Below the pieces are notes generated by a model. The model was not told the origin of the DNA. It worked only from the letters and a program-made list of their open reading frames with translations, and made no database searches. Both the position numbers and the translations under genes were made by a program. DNA of 64,000 nt, taken from positions 124,001 through 188,000 of the forward strand of contig NZ_CP025116.1 of NCBI RefSeq assembly GCF_002831625.1. Reading direction: 5' to 3'. This stretch comes from Nonlabens sp. MB-3u-79 (GTDB lineage Bacteria > Bacteroidota > Bacteroidia > Flavobacteriales > Flavobacteriaceae). This document shows positions 27,053 to 37,945 of the stretch, in pieces (within the stretch, counting starts at the first letter, position 1; each line of letters begins with the position of its first letter).

Positions 27053-27382
27053 TTAAGAAGTAAGACTCCATATCCATAGAGCGATGTCGTTGTAATAAAA
27101 TCTAGCCATGGCAACAACAGCAACAGCGACTAGCGTAAGTGGCCAAAAGTATTTTTTATACACCACACTAGCACCTGTAACTACAAATACTACCAAGTGT
27201 ACCACGGCCATAAAATACAACGGGTCATAGGCATTTTGTGGCGCCAGCGGGCTGTCTTCTAATGGATTGGTCAGCAACTGAAATACTACTGTGCACATAT
27301 AAAAAGCGGCGTAAATGACCACTATCTTAGTGGTTACCTGAAGGCTTCGATCGTTGAATAATGGTGGTCGTTCTTGTTCCAA
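27053..27382 (-). CDS. Small membrane protein, three or more predicted helices
   Basis: The protein of about 109 residues is not recognised. Hydrophobic stretches at about residues 20-40, 53-75 and 78-105 (AVVHLVVFVVTGASVVYKKY, PLTLVAVAVVAMARFYY) point to an inner-membrane protein. No ATG exists upstream of the first helix; TTG at 27382 is the best start, and the frame is open for some 20 codons further up. The stop lies 4 nt before the DUF1684 start, so the two genes are coupled. Function cannot be given. Confidence 0.6.
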   Translation of the reverse strand: MEQERPPLFNDRSLQVTTKIVVIYAAFYMCTVVFQLLTNPLEDSPLAPQNAYDPLYFMAVVHLVVFVVTGASVVYKKYFWPLTLVAVAVVAMARFYYNDIALWIWSLTS

Positions 27383-27499
27383 TTCTTTTTTCTTAACTAT
27401 TTTTAATTCAGTCGCATCACAACCTGATCCTTTCCAGAAATCCTAAAGAGATGTATACCTCTATCTCCATCTGAAAAACAGCCTCTTTAAAAAGCCTGA

Positions 27500-29098
27500 T
27501 TAATTTTTGTAATTCTCTGGTAATACTCTGTGTTTGGTTATTTTCTCATAAGCAGCAGCCCAATTAAAAAGCAATTGATCTGCTTCATTAGGTGCGATAA
27601 AAGTAAGGCCATAAGGCTGTCCTTTATCGTCATAACCCATAGGAACAGTCATCGCAGGAAAGAAAGCCGCTGCAGCAGCTCCTGCTGTATAGTTATTGAT
27701 AGAAACAAAACCATTGAGATCATGCTCCTTTATCAAATTATAAAAGTACTCTTGAGCAGTAGCCGTCATCGCCTCTTTAAATTCCCGAAAATCAGCATCA
27801 GAAATAGCAGGCTCATCGATAATTCCTTGAAAAAGACTCTGCCCATAAGGCATGGCTTTTAAAGAATCCTTTCTGTTCCATTCCATGACTTTAGCAACGT
27901 CCCATCCGCGATATGTAGCATTTGCTTGGCCCGCAAAATAAGCAGGCAGGTCCTTTTTCATATCTGCATTGAGCAGTTTTAAGAATCCGTTTAATTGTGG
28001 TCTGGTATCGTCTATTTCAATAAGTACGGCTCCGGACTTTTCTAAATCTAGTAAAGCCTGCGCATATAAAGGATTTTCTTTAAAGGAAGTCCATACGGCA
28101 AAGCGAACTCCTTTTAAACTAGCCGTTTCAAAACTATTAATACCATATTGATCGATCACATCATAAGGCGCACCTAATGCTTGTGCTAGAATGGCATTAT
28201 CCATCACGTTTTTGGTCATCGGCCCAGCGGTATCTAAATAACTAGAAATAGGCACAATTCCAACACCGCTAAAAGTTCCTGTAGTAGGTTTATAACCCAC
28301 CACGCTATTTTGAGAAGATGGTGATAAAATAGAACCAGAAGTCTCTGATCCTATTGCGGCTACGGCAAAATTTGCTGCGACACTAACACCACTTCCACTG
28401 CTGGACCCGCCAGTATCTAAAGATCTTCTTCCGTAAGGATTTAAGGTCTGTCCACCTACTGCGCTGTAACCACTCGGACAATCGCCACAAAAGAAATAAG
28501 CCCATTCACTTAAGTTGGCTTTTCCTAAAATAACCGCACCTTCTTGTCTTAGATTCTTGACAATTTGAGCGTTTTGAGCAGTGGTATTTTTTATCAATAC
28601 AGCCGCACCAGCAGTGGTAGGCATGTCATTTGTATCTATATTATCTTTTAATAAAATAGGCATTCCTTTGATGGAATAATAAGCAAGCTCCTCCCCCTTT
28701 TTCTTTGCATAGGCCAAGTCTTGATCGGCAGCATCAGCTTGTTTTAAGGCATTGGGATTGATGGCAATCACAGCGTTCAATGATTTGGGATTCTCCCTGT
28801 CGTAGGTATAGATTCTTTTCAGGTAGAAAAGAGTCAGGTCTCGGCAGGAAAATTGCCCACTAGCAATGGCTTCTTTAATTTCTGGAATACTCTTTTCAAG
28901 AATAAGACCTTTGAGTTTATCGCTTTCGCGAAAGCTTACCACTTCATCCAACAAGTCGCCAAAAATCTGGTCCTTATCTAGATAGTTAGAATCCAGTACT
29001 TTGAATTCTCTAAAATCATTGACAGCAGGTTGTACCGACCTATCAGAAGACTTGCAGGCTAAGAATAGCAACGGCAAGAAAAGCAGCAATTTTTTCAT
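27500..29098 (-). CDS. Amidase-signature lipoprotein
   Basis: The 532-residue protein begins MKKLLLFLPLLFLACKSS, a lipoprotein signal with Cys at 15, so it is anchored in an outer or inner membrane. The amidase-signature fold shows the Ser-cisSer-Lys triad: PILLKDNIDTNDMPTTAGA near residue 148 gives the lysine, and DTGGSSSGSGVSVAANFAVA with IGSETSGSILSPSS near 230-255 gives the serines. It would hydrolyse amide bonds of an unknown extracytoplasmic substrate. A copy of the palindromic repeat encodes FRES near residue 57. The gene sits between ftsY and the small membrane protein. Confidence 0.9.
   Translation of the reverse strand: MKKLLLFLPLLFLACKSSDRSVQPAVNDFREFKVLDSNYLDKDQIFGDLLDEVVSFRESDKLKGLILEKSIPEIKEAIASGQFSCRDLTLFYLKRIYTYDRENPKSLNAVIAINPNALKQADAADQDLAYAKKKGEELAYYSIKGMPILLKDNIDTNDMPTTAGAAVLIKNTTAQNAQIVKNLRQEGAVILGKANLSEWAYFFCGDCPSGYSAVGGQTLNPYGRRSLDTGGSSSGSGVSVAANFAVAAIGSETSGSILSPSSQNSVVGYKPTTGTFSGVGIVPISSYLDTAGPMTKNVMDNAILAQALGAPYDVIDQYGINSFETASLKGVRFAVWTSFKENPLYAQALLDLEKSGAVLIEIDDTRPQLNGFLKLLNADMKKDLPAYFAGQANATYRGWDVAKVMEWNRKDSLKAMPYGQSLFQGIIDEPAISDADFREFKEAMTATAQEYFYNLIKEHDLNGFVSINNYTAGAAAAAFFPAMTVPMGYDDKGQPYGLTFIAPNEADQLLFNWAAAYEKITKHRVLPENYKN
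28922..28935. repeat. Chromosomal palindrome copy 3
   Basis: GCTTTCGCGAAAGC inside the amidase gene, read as FRES. Confidence 0.95.
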
Positions 29099-29321
29099 GA
29101 AATAAGTTTGCCTAAAAATAAAACTCTTACTGGTAAAATATACTATTTAAGATAATTTTATATACTGCCAGAGTAAAAAGACACAAGACCGCTGTGCTGC
29201 TAGAATAAAGGAACAAACCGCTTCATTATTGTAGAAAAAAAATGAACTCGAGCCAAAGAAATACGTCTTTCTATTCTATACAGCAACTGAAATACATCCG
29301 TTTATGGAGAGGCTCCTCATT

Positions 29322-30275
29322 CTAATTGAAGAAACTGTCCACAAACTCGACTTTATTAAAAACCTGAAGATCTTCCAAGCCTTCTCCTACGCCTATATAG
29401 CGCACAGGAATCTGAAACTGATCAGAAATCCCTATCACCACACCACCTTTTGCGGTACCGTCTAATTTTGTGACGGCAAGACTGGTTACTTCGGTAGTTG
29501 CAGTAAATTGCTTTGCTTGTTCAAAGGCATTTTGACCTGTAGAACCATCGAGCACCAACATCACATCGTGAGGAGCGTTAGGAATTATTTTTTGCATCAC
29601 TCGCTTTACTTTAGAAAGCTCGTTCATCAAGTTCACTTTGTTATGTAAACGGCCTGCGGTGTCGAGAAGAACGACATCTGCATTTTGTGCCACAGCGCTT
29701 TGTAAGGTGTCGTAAGCAACACTTGCAGGATCACTTCCCATAGCTTGCTTTACAATCTCTACACCTACTCGTTGTGCCCAGATATCCAATTGTTCTACCG
29801 CAGCGGCTCTAAAGGTATCCCCAGCTCCTAAAACGACCTTTTTACCCGCCTTTTTAAGTTGGTACGCCAGTTTACCTATAGTAGTAGTCTTCCCCACTCC
29901 GTTGACTCCTACAATCATGATGACATAAGGACCATCGGTTTCTGGAATGGTAAATTCTGTAGCGTCACCTTGGTTCACCTTGCTCATTAATCCAGCGATT
30001 TCCTCACGTAAGATTTGGTTCAATTCTGAAGTACCTAGGTATTTATCTTTTGCTACACGAGCTTCTATGCGATCAATGATCTTTACAGTGGTGGCTACCC
30101 CTACATCACTAGAGATCAACACATCTTCTAGATCATCGAGCAGGTCAGCATCAACGGTAGATTTACCGGCTACTGCTTTTCCTAGTTTGTCAAAAAAGCT
30201 GGATTTAGTTTGCTCCAGTCCTTTGTCTAGGGTTTCTTTTTTCTCTTTAGAAAATATGTTTTTGAAAAAACTCAT
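29322..30275 (-). CDS. ftsY: Signal recognition particle receptor FtsY
   Basis: The 317-residue protein is the NG domain of the SRP receptor with a short N-terminus. IVGVNGVGKTTTIGKLA near residue 117 is the P-loop, VLGAGDTFRAAAVEQL the insertion box, VVLLDTAGRLHNKVNLMNEL motif G3 and LAVTKLDGTAKGG motif G4. It brings ribosome-nascent chains to the Sec translocon at the inner membrane. A terminator lies between it and the upstream ribosomal-protein genes, so it likely has its own promoter in the 378 nt before it. Confidence 0.97.
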   Translation of the reverse strand: MSFFKNIFSKEKKETLDKGLEQTKSSFFDKLGKAVAGKSTVDADLLDDLEDVLISSDVGVATTVKIIDRIEARVAKDKYLGTSELNQILREEIAGLMSKVNQGDATEFTIPETDGPYVIMIVGVNGVGKTTTIGKLAYQLKKAGKKVVLGAGDTFRAAAVEQLDIWAQRVGVEIVKQAMGSDPASVAYDTLQSAVAQNADVVLLDTAGRLHNKVNLMNELSKVKRVMQKIIPNAPHDVMLVLDGSTGQNAFEQAKQFTATTEVTSLAVTKLDGTAKGGVVIGISDQFQIPVRYIGVGEGLEDLQVFNKVEFVDSFFN

Positions 30276-30653
30276 GGCTTATTTAGAATGAGTACAAAAA
30301 TAAGAAAGTTAACGCCAATAATGACTATAGTTGTGATGAAAGAACAGGAAGACAGGTTCCATAAAATTATGCTTAGAGGTCATACAAGGCTGTTTTCTGC
30401 GACGAGCTGACCACAAACTTACTAACAACAGCTGGAAGGACCTATGCTCTGACGTAGATCGTGCCTGACCATTAAATGTTAAGACAGTATTGAGAATAGA
30501 ATAAAAAGTATGGCAGCAGCTCTGCCTTTAGGAAATTAAAAGGGTCTGATTCTTCAACGACCCAGTCTTAGAAAGACTTGGATGCTGGGATAGCTACAAA
30601 ACAAAAAACCGTCCTATTTACATAGGACGGTTCTAAACATTTATTTAACCAAC
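30276..30653. other. Intergenic stretch upstream of ftsY
   Basis: These 378 nt hold no gene. The right end contains the terminator of the rpmB-rpmG-DUF4295 operon (30602-30632). No strong promoter consensus for ftsY was spotted. Confidence 0.5.
30602..30632 (-). terminator. Rho-independent terminator after DUF4295 gene
   Basis: An 11-bp perfect stem (AACCGTCCTAT with its complement) has a 4-nt loop and, on the minus strand, a run of Ts. It lies 22 nt after the DUF4295 stop codon. Confidence 0.85.
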
Positions 30654-30806
30654 TTATTTCTTATTCAAGAAATCGTTTACTAAATCTGGCGCCATAATAG
30701 CACTTACAAATGTATAAGCTCCTGTTTTAGGAGACTTTACCATTTTGATTGCTTTCGTTAATCTTACATTTCCCGTTTGTAGGGATGCGATTGATTTCTT
30801 TGCCAT
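30654..30806 (-). CDS. DUF4295 small protein
   Basis: The 50-residue protein starts MAKKSIASLQTGNVRLTKAI and ends APDLVNDFLNKK. It matches DUF4295, a small basic protein found in Bacteroidota just after rpmG. Its place in a ribosomal-protein operon and its Lys-rich make-up suggest a ribosome-linked role, which is inference. It starts 7 nt after rpmG and precedes a strong terminator. The start is ATG. Confidence 0.9.
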   Translation of the reverse strand: MAKKSIASLQTGNVRLTKAIKMVKSPKTGAYTFVSAIMAPDLVNDFLNKK

Positions 30807-30813
30807 GTCTTAC

Positions 30814-30999
30814 TTATTTAATTTCTTTATGAAGAGTCATACGCTTCAAAACCGGATTGAACTTCTTGAGCTCAACACGATCTGGAGTGTTTTTCTTGTT
30901 CTTTGTAGTGATGTAACGAGACATCCCTGGCATACCAGATTCTTTATGTTCTGTACACTGAAGAATCACTTGTATTCTATTTCCTTTACTTTTTGCCAT
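30814..30999 (-). CDS. rpmG: 50S ribosomal protein L33
   Basis: The 61-residue L33 has [20 protein letters not shown] and [19 protein letters not shown], the usual core, and a C-terminus RMTLHKEIK. The zinc CxxC pairs are missing except for one Cys, so this is the zinc-independent type. It follows rpmB by 20 nt and precedes the DUF4295 gene by 7 nt, the standard Bacteroidota order. Confidence 0.97.
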   Translation of the reverse strand: MAKSKGNRIQVILQCTEHKESGMPGMSRYITTKNKKNTPDRVELKKFNPVLKRMTLHKEIK

Positions 31000-31019
31000 C
31001 TTATATAACTTTTATAAAA

Positions 31020-31259
31020 TTACTTAGTAAGAAAACCCTTAGCTCGGGCTTCTTTAATTACTTGAGTAATTCCTTTCTTATTGATGTTTTTTATTGCTCT
31101 AGCAGATACTTTAAGTGTAACCCACTTATCTTCTTCCGGTAGATAGAATTTCTTCTTGAAAAGATTTACGTTAAATCTACGTTTAGTCTTATTCATAGCG
31201 AAGGAAACGTTATTTCCGGTCATCGCTGATTTTCCAGTAAGTTCACAAACTCGAGACAT
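31020..31259 (-). CDS. rpmB: 50S ribosomal protein L28
   Basis: The 79-residue L28 starts MSRVCELTGKSAMTGNNVSF. It has NKTKRRFNVNLFKKKF and VSARAIKNINKKGITQVIKE, the full family core. It is the first gene of the rpmB-rpmG-DUF4295 operon. The 59 nt up to cinA contain its likely promoter; TATTTTGC there is only a partial match to the -7 consensus. Confidence 0.97.
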   Translation of the reverse strand: MSRVCELTGKSAMTGNNVSFAMNKTKRRFNVNLFKKKFYLPEEDKWVTLKVSARAIKNINKKGITQVIKEARAKGFLTK

Positions 31260-31318
31260 GATTATTGTTGTTTAAAATCGGAATGCAAAATAACGATATT
31301 TAATTCGATCTCACAAGT

Positions 31319-32575
31319 CTAAATTAGCTGCTTTTTTAATAATTCTTTTTGAAGCAATTCAAACGACTTATTAACTGTCTTTTGAATTACTCGTTCTCGA
31401 TGATTTCCCATCATAAATTTCAATGCAAAACTCTCCTGCTCAGTAGCTATACCAATATAAACGATTCCTACGGCAGCATCGCTGTCTCCTTTTAACGGAC
31501 CCGCATTTCCTGTAGTAGCCACAGCATAATCAGATTTAAATAGTTTCTTTACGGCTACCGCCATAGCCTCAGCCACTTCACCACTCACTACAGAGTATTG
31601 CTCAATAAGTGCTGGATCGATGCCTAATATAGCCGCTTTTGACTCTGTTTCATAGGTGATCGTACTTCCTTTAAAAAACTCAGAGGCTCCTGGGATTTCT
31701 GTAATTAAGTTGGCTATTTTTCCGCCCGTACAACTTTCTGCTGTGGCCAGTGTTTTATGTTGTTCTTTAAATAAACGACTTACTTGATCTACCAGCTGCT
31801 CTTCATTACTTTCTCCTACTATAATATCTTCTATAAGATGGTAAAGTGTTTTGATTTGCTCAGCGACCTCTTTTTCAAGAAGCGCCTTATCTGCTCCAGC
31901 AGTTGACAAACGCAGCCTAACCGTTCCTAAACTTGGCAAATAAGCCAGTTTGATATGAATAGGAAGCGCCTCTTCCCAAAGCTCAATTCGGGTTGCGATA
32001 GTGCTCTCTCCTTGCCCAGCGGTTAAAATTGTTCTGTGGTGTATATGAGGTAAATCTGGAAATTCTTGAATTCTAGGCAGCACTCCGCTGCTCATGATTT
32101 CTTTCATTTCAAAAGGCACGCCGGGCATAGAAACAAAAATCACTTTATGGTGCTCCAGCCACATTCCTGGTGCTGTTCCATAATCGTTTTTAAGGATCTC
32201 TGCTCTGGATGGAACCATAGCTTGGGCCTTATTCATGGAAACCATAGGATCCTTAATGTACTTGGCAAATAATTGGGTGACATGATCCAATACTTCTTGA
32301 TTAAGTACCAACTCATCATTTAAATATTCGCAAATCGTAGATTTGGTAATATCGTCCTTTGTAGGTCCTAATCCGCCTGTAATAAGCACGATGTCTGATT
32401 GTGATTCCGCTTTCGCGAAAGCGGACAGAATATGCTGCCTATCGTCGCTTATAGAGATGATCTCGTATACATGAACTCCTATTTTATTGAGTTCTTGTGC
32501 CATCCATGCAGAATTAGTATCCACAATCTGACCTATGAGTATTTCATCACCTATAGTAATTATGGTCGCTTTCAT
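31319..32575 (-). CDS. cinA: CinA-like nicotinamide-nucleotide amidase
   Basis: The 418-residue protein joins a MoCF-biosynthesis-like N-terminal domain (ITIGDEILIGQIVDTNSAWMA, ITGGLGPTKDDITKST) and the C-terminal amidase domain (LATAESCTGGKIANLITEIPGAS near residue 272, with the active Ser, and YAVATTGNAGP near 350). Such proteins deamidate nicotinamide mononucleotide for NAD recycling. The palindromic repeat encodes AFAKAES near residue 51, in the loop before the ITGGLGPTKDD motif. It starts right after the stop codon of the HPt-like gene. Confidence 0.94.
   Translation of the reverse strand: MKATIITIGDEILIGQIVDTNSAWMAQELNKIGVHVYEIISISDDRQHILSAFAKAESQSDIVLITGGLGPTKDDITKSTICEYLNDELVLNQEVLDHVTQLFAKYIKDPMVSMNKAQAMVPSRAEILKNDYGTAPGMWLEHHKVIFVSMPGVPFEMKEIMSSGVLPRIQEFPDLPHIHHRTILTAGQGESTIATRIELWEEALPIHIKLAYLPSLGTVRLRLSTAGADKALLEKEVAEQIKTLYHLIEDIIVGESNEEQLVDQVSRLFKEQHKTLATAESCTGGKIANLITEIPGASEFFKGSTITYETESKAAILGIDPALIEQYSVVSGEVAEAMAVAVKKLFKSDYAVATTGNAGPLKGDSDAAVGIVYIGIATEQESFALKFMMGNHRERVIQKTVNKSFELLQKELLKKQLI
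32407..32424. repeat. Chromosomal palindrome copy 4
   Basis: CCGCTTTCGCGAAAGCGG inside cinA, read as AFAKA. Confidence 0.95.
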
Positions 32576-32887
32576 TTAGAAATCTCTTTTAAGCTGAATC
32601 AGCGTTTTTTGTAGTTCTTTATCTAAGAACATAAAATCTTTATTGGTATCCTTTATTTCATCGCCTTTCCCCCAATTTTCTAGCACCAATGCATTCCAGT
32701 ATCCTTGATGCCCGAACATTTCTAGAGAGGGCTTTATCTTATGAGCATAGCGACGCACATCGTCTCGATCTTCTTCTCTTATAGCCAGTGTTACACGATC
32801 AAGGTCAGTAGACCTTTCTTCTATAAAAACAGGGTCATTATCGAACATTTGGATCATCTGCGATAAACCGTAAGTCACTTTTTTCAT
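32576..32887 (-). CDS. HPt-domain-like protein
   Basis: The 103-residue protein looks like a stand-alone histidine-phosphotransfer domain. VRRYAHKIKPSLEMFGHQGY places His49 in the HKxKPS motif that accepts the phosphate, and alpha-helical segments surround it. It could relay phosphate between hybrid kinases and response regulators, but no kinase is nearby. Its ATG overlaps the FAH gene's TAA (4 nt), and its stop abuts the cinA ATG, so the three form one operon. Other four-helix proteins could look alike. Confidence 0.68.
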   Translation of the reverse strand: MKKVTYGLSQMIQMFDNDPVFIEERSTDLDRVTLAIREEDRDDVRRYAHKIKPSLEMFGHQGYWNALVLENWGKGDEIKDTNKDFMFLDKELQKTLIQLKRDF

Positions 32888-33498
32888 TTAACCTTTATTT
32901 CAAAAAGCTCTTTACCGTGAAGCACCCCTCTTAGAACATCGTTTTCTGATACTTTAGAAACTCCCGCAGGTGTTCCTGTATAAATCAAGTCTCCTATTTT
33001 AAGGGTGAAGTATTGGGAAACATAAGCGATGATCGCGTCTATCTTCCACAACATATGTGAAGTGTTTCCGTCTTGTTGTAAAACGCCGTTTTTAAACAAT
33101 TGAAAATCGAGATCGTCCAATTCTGGAAGCTCGCTTTTGTTTATAAAATCTCGGCAAATCACTGCTGCTCCGTCAAAGGCTTTTGCCTTTTCCCAAGGCA
33201 ATCCTTTTTGTTTGAGTTGTTGTTGTACATCTCGAGCTGTAAAATCTATACCAAGGCCTATCTCGTCGTAATATTTATGGGCAAACTTCTCATCGATATG
33301 TTTACCGATGCGGTTGATCTTAACGACTACTTCCACTTCATGGTGTACATCGTCTGTCCATGGCGGAATAAAAAAGGGTTGCTTGTGTAAGAGTATAGCA
33401 GTATCTGGCTTTAGAAAAACTACAGGCTCCTCAGGTCGCTCGTTTGCTAGCTCCTCTATATGATCTGTGTAATTCCTGCCTATGCAAATAATTTTCAT
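32884..33498 (-). CDS. Fumarylacetoacetate-hydrolase family protein
   Basis: The 204-residue protein is a short FAH-domain enzyme: KIICIGRNYTDHIEEL at the start, HHEVEVVVKI near residue 48 (metal-binding Glu residues), GLGIDFTARDVQQQLKQKG near 87 and DLIYTGTPAGVSKV near 170. Members hydrolyse acylpyruvates or decarboxylate oxaloacetate; which reaction applies here cannot be told. It lies between guaB (3 nt away) and the HPt-like gene (overlap), thus in a guaB-FAH-HPt-cinA run. Confidence 0.9.
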   Translation of the reverse strand: MKIICIGRNYTDHIEELANERPEEPVVFLKPDTAILLHKQPFFIPPWTDDVHHEVEVVVKINRIGKHIDEKFAHKYYDEIGLGIDFTARDVQQQLKQKGLPWEKAKAFDGAAVICRDFINKSELPELDDLDFQLFKNGVLQQDGNTSHMLWKIDAIIAYVSQYFTLKIGDLIYTGTPAGVSKVSENDVLRGVLHGKELFEIKVK

Positions 33499-33501
33499 AG
33501 T

Positions 33502-35442
<1,941 letters not shown>

Positions 35443-37878
35443 TTACCATTTATATATAATCACGTCATCACCGTCTAAAGTAGCGAGGTATCGATTCTTA
35501 GATTGGGCTATCGCACTTTGGGTCTTCCCATAAACGGGTAAGGAAGAAAGCAGGTCTCCTTTCCTATCTAGGATATACACCTTGTTTTCTCCTGTTTCAA
35601 TAAGGTGAATAAAATCACCGCTGGAGAGGCGCGTTATATGAGCTGGTAAGTAGGTTCCATAAGGTAATGTTACATCATAACTATTGATACTTAGCTCATT
35701 GTTATTCTGAATCAACAGCATTTTTGAATTGGCTTGCAAGGTAGCATCAGTTCGGTAAGTACCTTTGTAATTTACCGTTCCTTTTACTGGATCTAATTCC
35801 ATCAACTTCCCTTCTTCTGTTAGTGCTAAAGCTTTATTTTTATTTAAATAGAGCGCTGTATTTAGCTTTGGCTTTTCTTTGACATTGGTACGCATAGAAC
35901 CTGTTCTACTCAATAATGCTATAGAATTATCCGCTTTCGCGAAAGCGATATAATCCTTTATCCCTATTCTAAAATGTTGCGGCTGGCTGGTGATGTTCTT
36001 TGCTTTTTTATAAGTGAAACCGCTCACCGTTTTCCCATCTCTGTCCAGCATGATCAACTCATTGCCCTGGGTTACTAAAAAACGATACTCGCGTCTGTTA
36101 TCATAGTCAAAAACACTCAAAGGCTGTGTGATAGGATCTTTAAACTGTTGAGGATAGGCGTTCACATCTTTACCATTTCTATCGATAAAATATACGGACT
36201 TATTAGTAGCAAAGGCCATTTGCTTGCGACCGTTCTTATAGGCATCAGTCACTTCTATTTCTCCAAGAATAGGCCCGTCTAAGTTTTTACTCCACCATTT
36301 TTTTCCAAATTCAGAAAGTAAATGCAAGGTGAAGTCCTCATCTTGAAAAGCTACATCATGTCTTTTATTCAAATGATTGGGGAATAAAAAAGGCCCAGCG
36401 ATGATCTTTTTAGGCGACTTATACGCTCCTATTTGACTTACTTGCATCTTATTACTTCTTCCCATTGCGTAAGGAACCACTAGGTGGTAATGCGCATATT
36501 CATCTTCATGAACATACTGACTGATCATTAATGGAAAGTCATTTTCATCAAGTTTTTGAATCAGCTTCAAATCTTCTTGATCAGTGTCTTTTGCCAACTC
36601 TTTAAACTCTTTGGCACTAGTGATTTTAAGAAGGCTACTGCTATTACTCAAGGCCTCTCTAGAGTCGTTCCACCAAGGTTGCTCTGATAAAACAGTTTTG
36701 TTTTGGTAATTAGAGATGAATTCTTCTGGTGCACTAGCACTGTTAGAACAGATAAGATGTTGATCTAAAACAGTGACAAATTTGTATTCCTTAGCTTGTA
36801 CTAAAGGCCGTATAGCATGAGTCTTTATGGGATTAGCCAATTCATAAATCAGGTGATCTCGATAAGTAAACTTTGCTGTTGAAAGACTGTCTAGATTCAT
36901 AAAAACAGATTCGTATGGTTTTAAAGTAAATACCAGTGCATTTGTTTTCTCTAGCTTCACCTCACTCATTTCTTGAGTGTTATCAAGAATCTCCATTAAT
37001 TGGCTTCCTACTTTTATCTCATTGCTGTGGTATCTTTTCAAGTTATCTATAAGTTGGGAAGGCTTTTGATAAGTAACAGATTTTAAACTTCTAAAACTTA
37101 GAGGAAGGACGTCTTGAATATGATTTTCTGCAGCATCTAAGTTGTTGTACAAGTCGTGATCCATTTTTAGACTGTCCTGATATGTAATAACACCATCTAA
37201 TTGAAAATAAGTACCTCCGGTACGAGCTTCTAGTTGATACCACTCGGCATGGTTTCCATTGTCACTGATATTATTACCTAAGAGGAATTGCTCCAACCAC
37301 TTCTTTTCTGTCGCTTTTATGTAAAAGGTACTGCCACTTTTAGTTCGGTTATAAATATTTTGAAAACCGTCGTCAAAAACATAATCAGATACGTCTCTTC
37401 GAACTATACTTTCTAACACTAACAAAGAAGAACTCGCGAGGTGCACTCCTTTGTGGTTCAATGAATAATAACTCTTCTTATCAATTTCCTTTTTAATGAT
37501 TTTTGCTTCATTATATATAATTTCAGAAGTAGTGTTAGTAGTGTCTATAGTCTTTTTTAGGGGTGAAGTAATAAGTGTGATGACCACTTCATTTTTACCT
37601 TCTATACTCAAAGCGATCAGGGACTCCTCCCCTTTAAGGTTGTAGTTTTTAAGAAAAGAACTGGCTTCCTTTATTTCTCTTATACGAGAAAGCTTTGAGA
37701 GTTTATTCAACAATTCATTACTGCTAAAAAACTGATCCAGATCTTCTAAATTATCTATATGAACAATGATCTTAGCATCGGTAGGAATGCGGTTGATCAA
37801 GTCGTTGTTGATCTCGCTATTTTCCTGACAAGATGTACAGGTAAATACAATGATAATAAGGGCAATAAGATTGCGCAT
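35443..37878 (-). CDS. Large lipoprotein with beta-propeller-like C-terminal half
   Basis: The protein of about 811 residues starts with MRNLIALIIIVFTCTSCQENSE, a lipoprotein signal with Cys at 17; an upstream ATG would add 22 hydrophobic residues and seems wrong. The N-terminal part (IPTDAKIIVHIDNLEDLDQF) resembles proteins that estimate a protein-burden term in other Bacteroidota, but no family is certain. The C-terminal 250 residues repeat VYFIDRNGKDVN, LIMLDRDGKTVSGF and IALLSRTGSM, like PQQ-type propeller blades. A palindromic repeat encodes AFAKADNS. It lies 67 nt downstream of rnhB on the same strand. Function unknown; cell-surface or periplasmic location is likely. Confidence 0.75.
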   Translation of the reverse strand: MRNLIALIIIVFTCTSCQENSEINNDLINRIPTDAKIIVHIDNLEDLDQFFSSNELLNKLSKLSRIREIKEASSFLKNYNLKGEESLIALSIEGKNEVVITLITSPLKKTIDTTNTTSEIIYNEAKIIKKEIDKKSYYSLNHKGVHLASSSLLVLESIVRRDVSDYVFDDGFQNIYNRTKSGSTFYIKATEKKWLEQFLLGNNISDNGNHAEWYQLEARTGGTYFQLDGVITYQDSLKMDHDLYNNLDAAENHIQDVLPLSFRSLKSVTYQKPSQLIDNLKRYHSNEIKVGSQLMEILDNTQEMSEVKLEKTNALVFTLKPYESVFMNLDSLSTAKFTYRDHLIYELANPIKTHAIRPLVQAKEYKFVTVLDQHLICSNSASAPEEFISNYQNKTVLSEQPWWNDSREALSNSSSLLKITSAKEFKELAKDTDQEDLKLIQKLDENDFPLMISQYVHEDEYAHYHLVVPYAMGRSNKMQVSQIGAYKSPKKIIAGPFLFPNHLNKRHDVAFQDEDFTLHLLSEFGKKWWSKNLDGPILGEIEVTDAYKNGRKQMAFATNKSVYFIDRNGKDVNAYPQQFKDPITQPLSVFDYDNRREYRFLVTQGNELIMLDRDGKTVSGFTYKKAKNITSQPQHFRIGIKDYIAFAKADNSIALLSRTGSMRTNVKEKPKLNTALYLNKNKALALTEEGKLMELDPVKGTVNYKGTYRTDATLQANSKMLLIQNNNELSINSYDVTLPYGTYLPAHITRLSSGDFIHLIETGENKVYILDRKGDLLSSLPVYGKTQSAIAQSKNRYLATLDGDDVIIYKW
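35932..35947. repeat. Chromosomal palindrome copy 5
   Basis: CGCTTTCGCGAAAGCG inside the large lipoprotein gene, read as AFAKA. Confidence 0.95.
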
Positions 37879-37945
37879 GGAAGTCAATTTAATAAACACA
37901 AAAATAAATAGGATAATCCTTCTAAACGATATAAATACGAACAAC

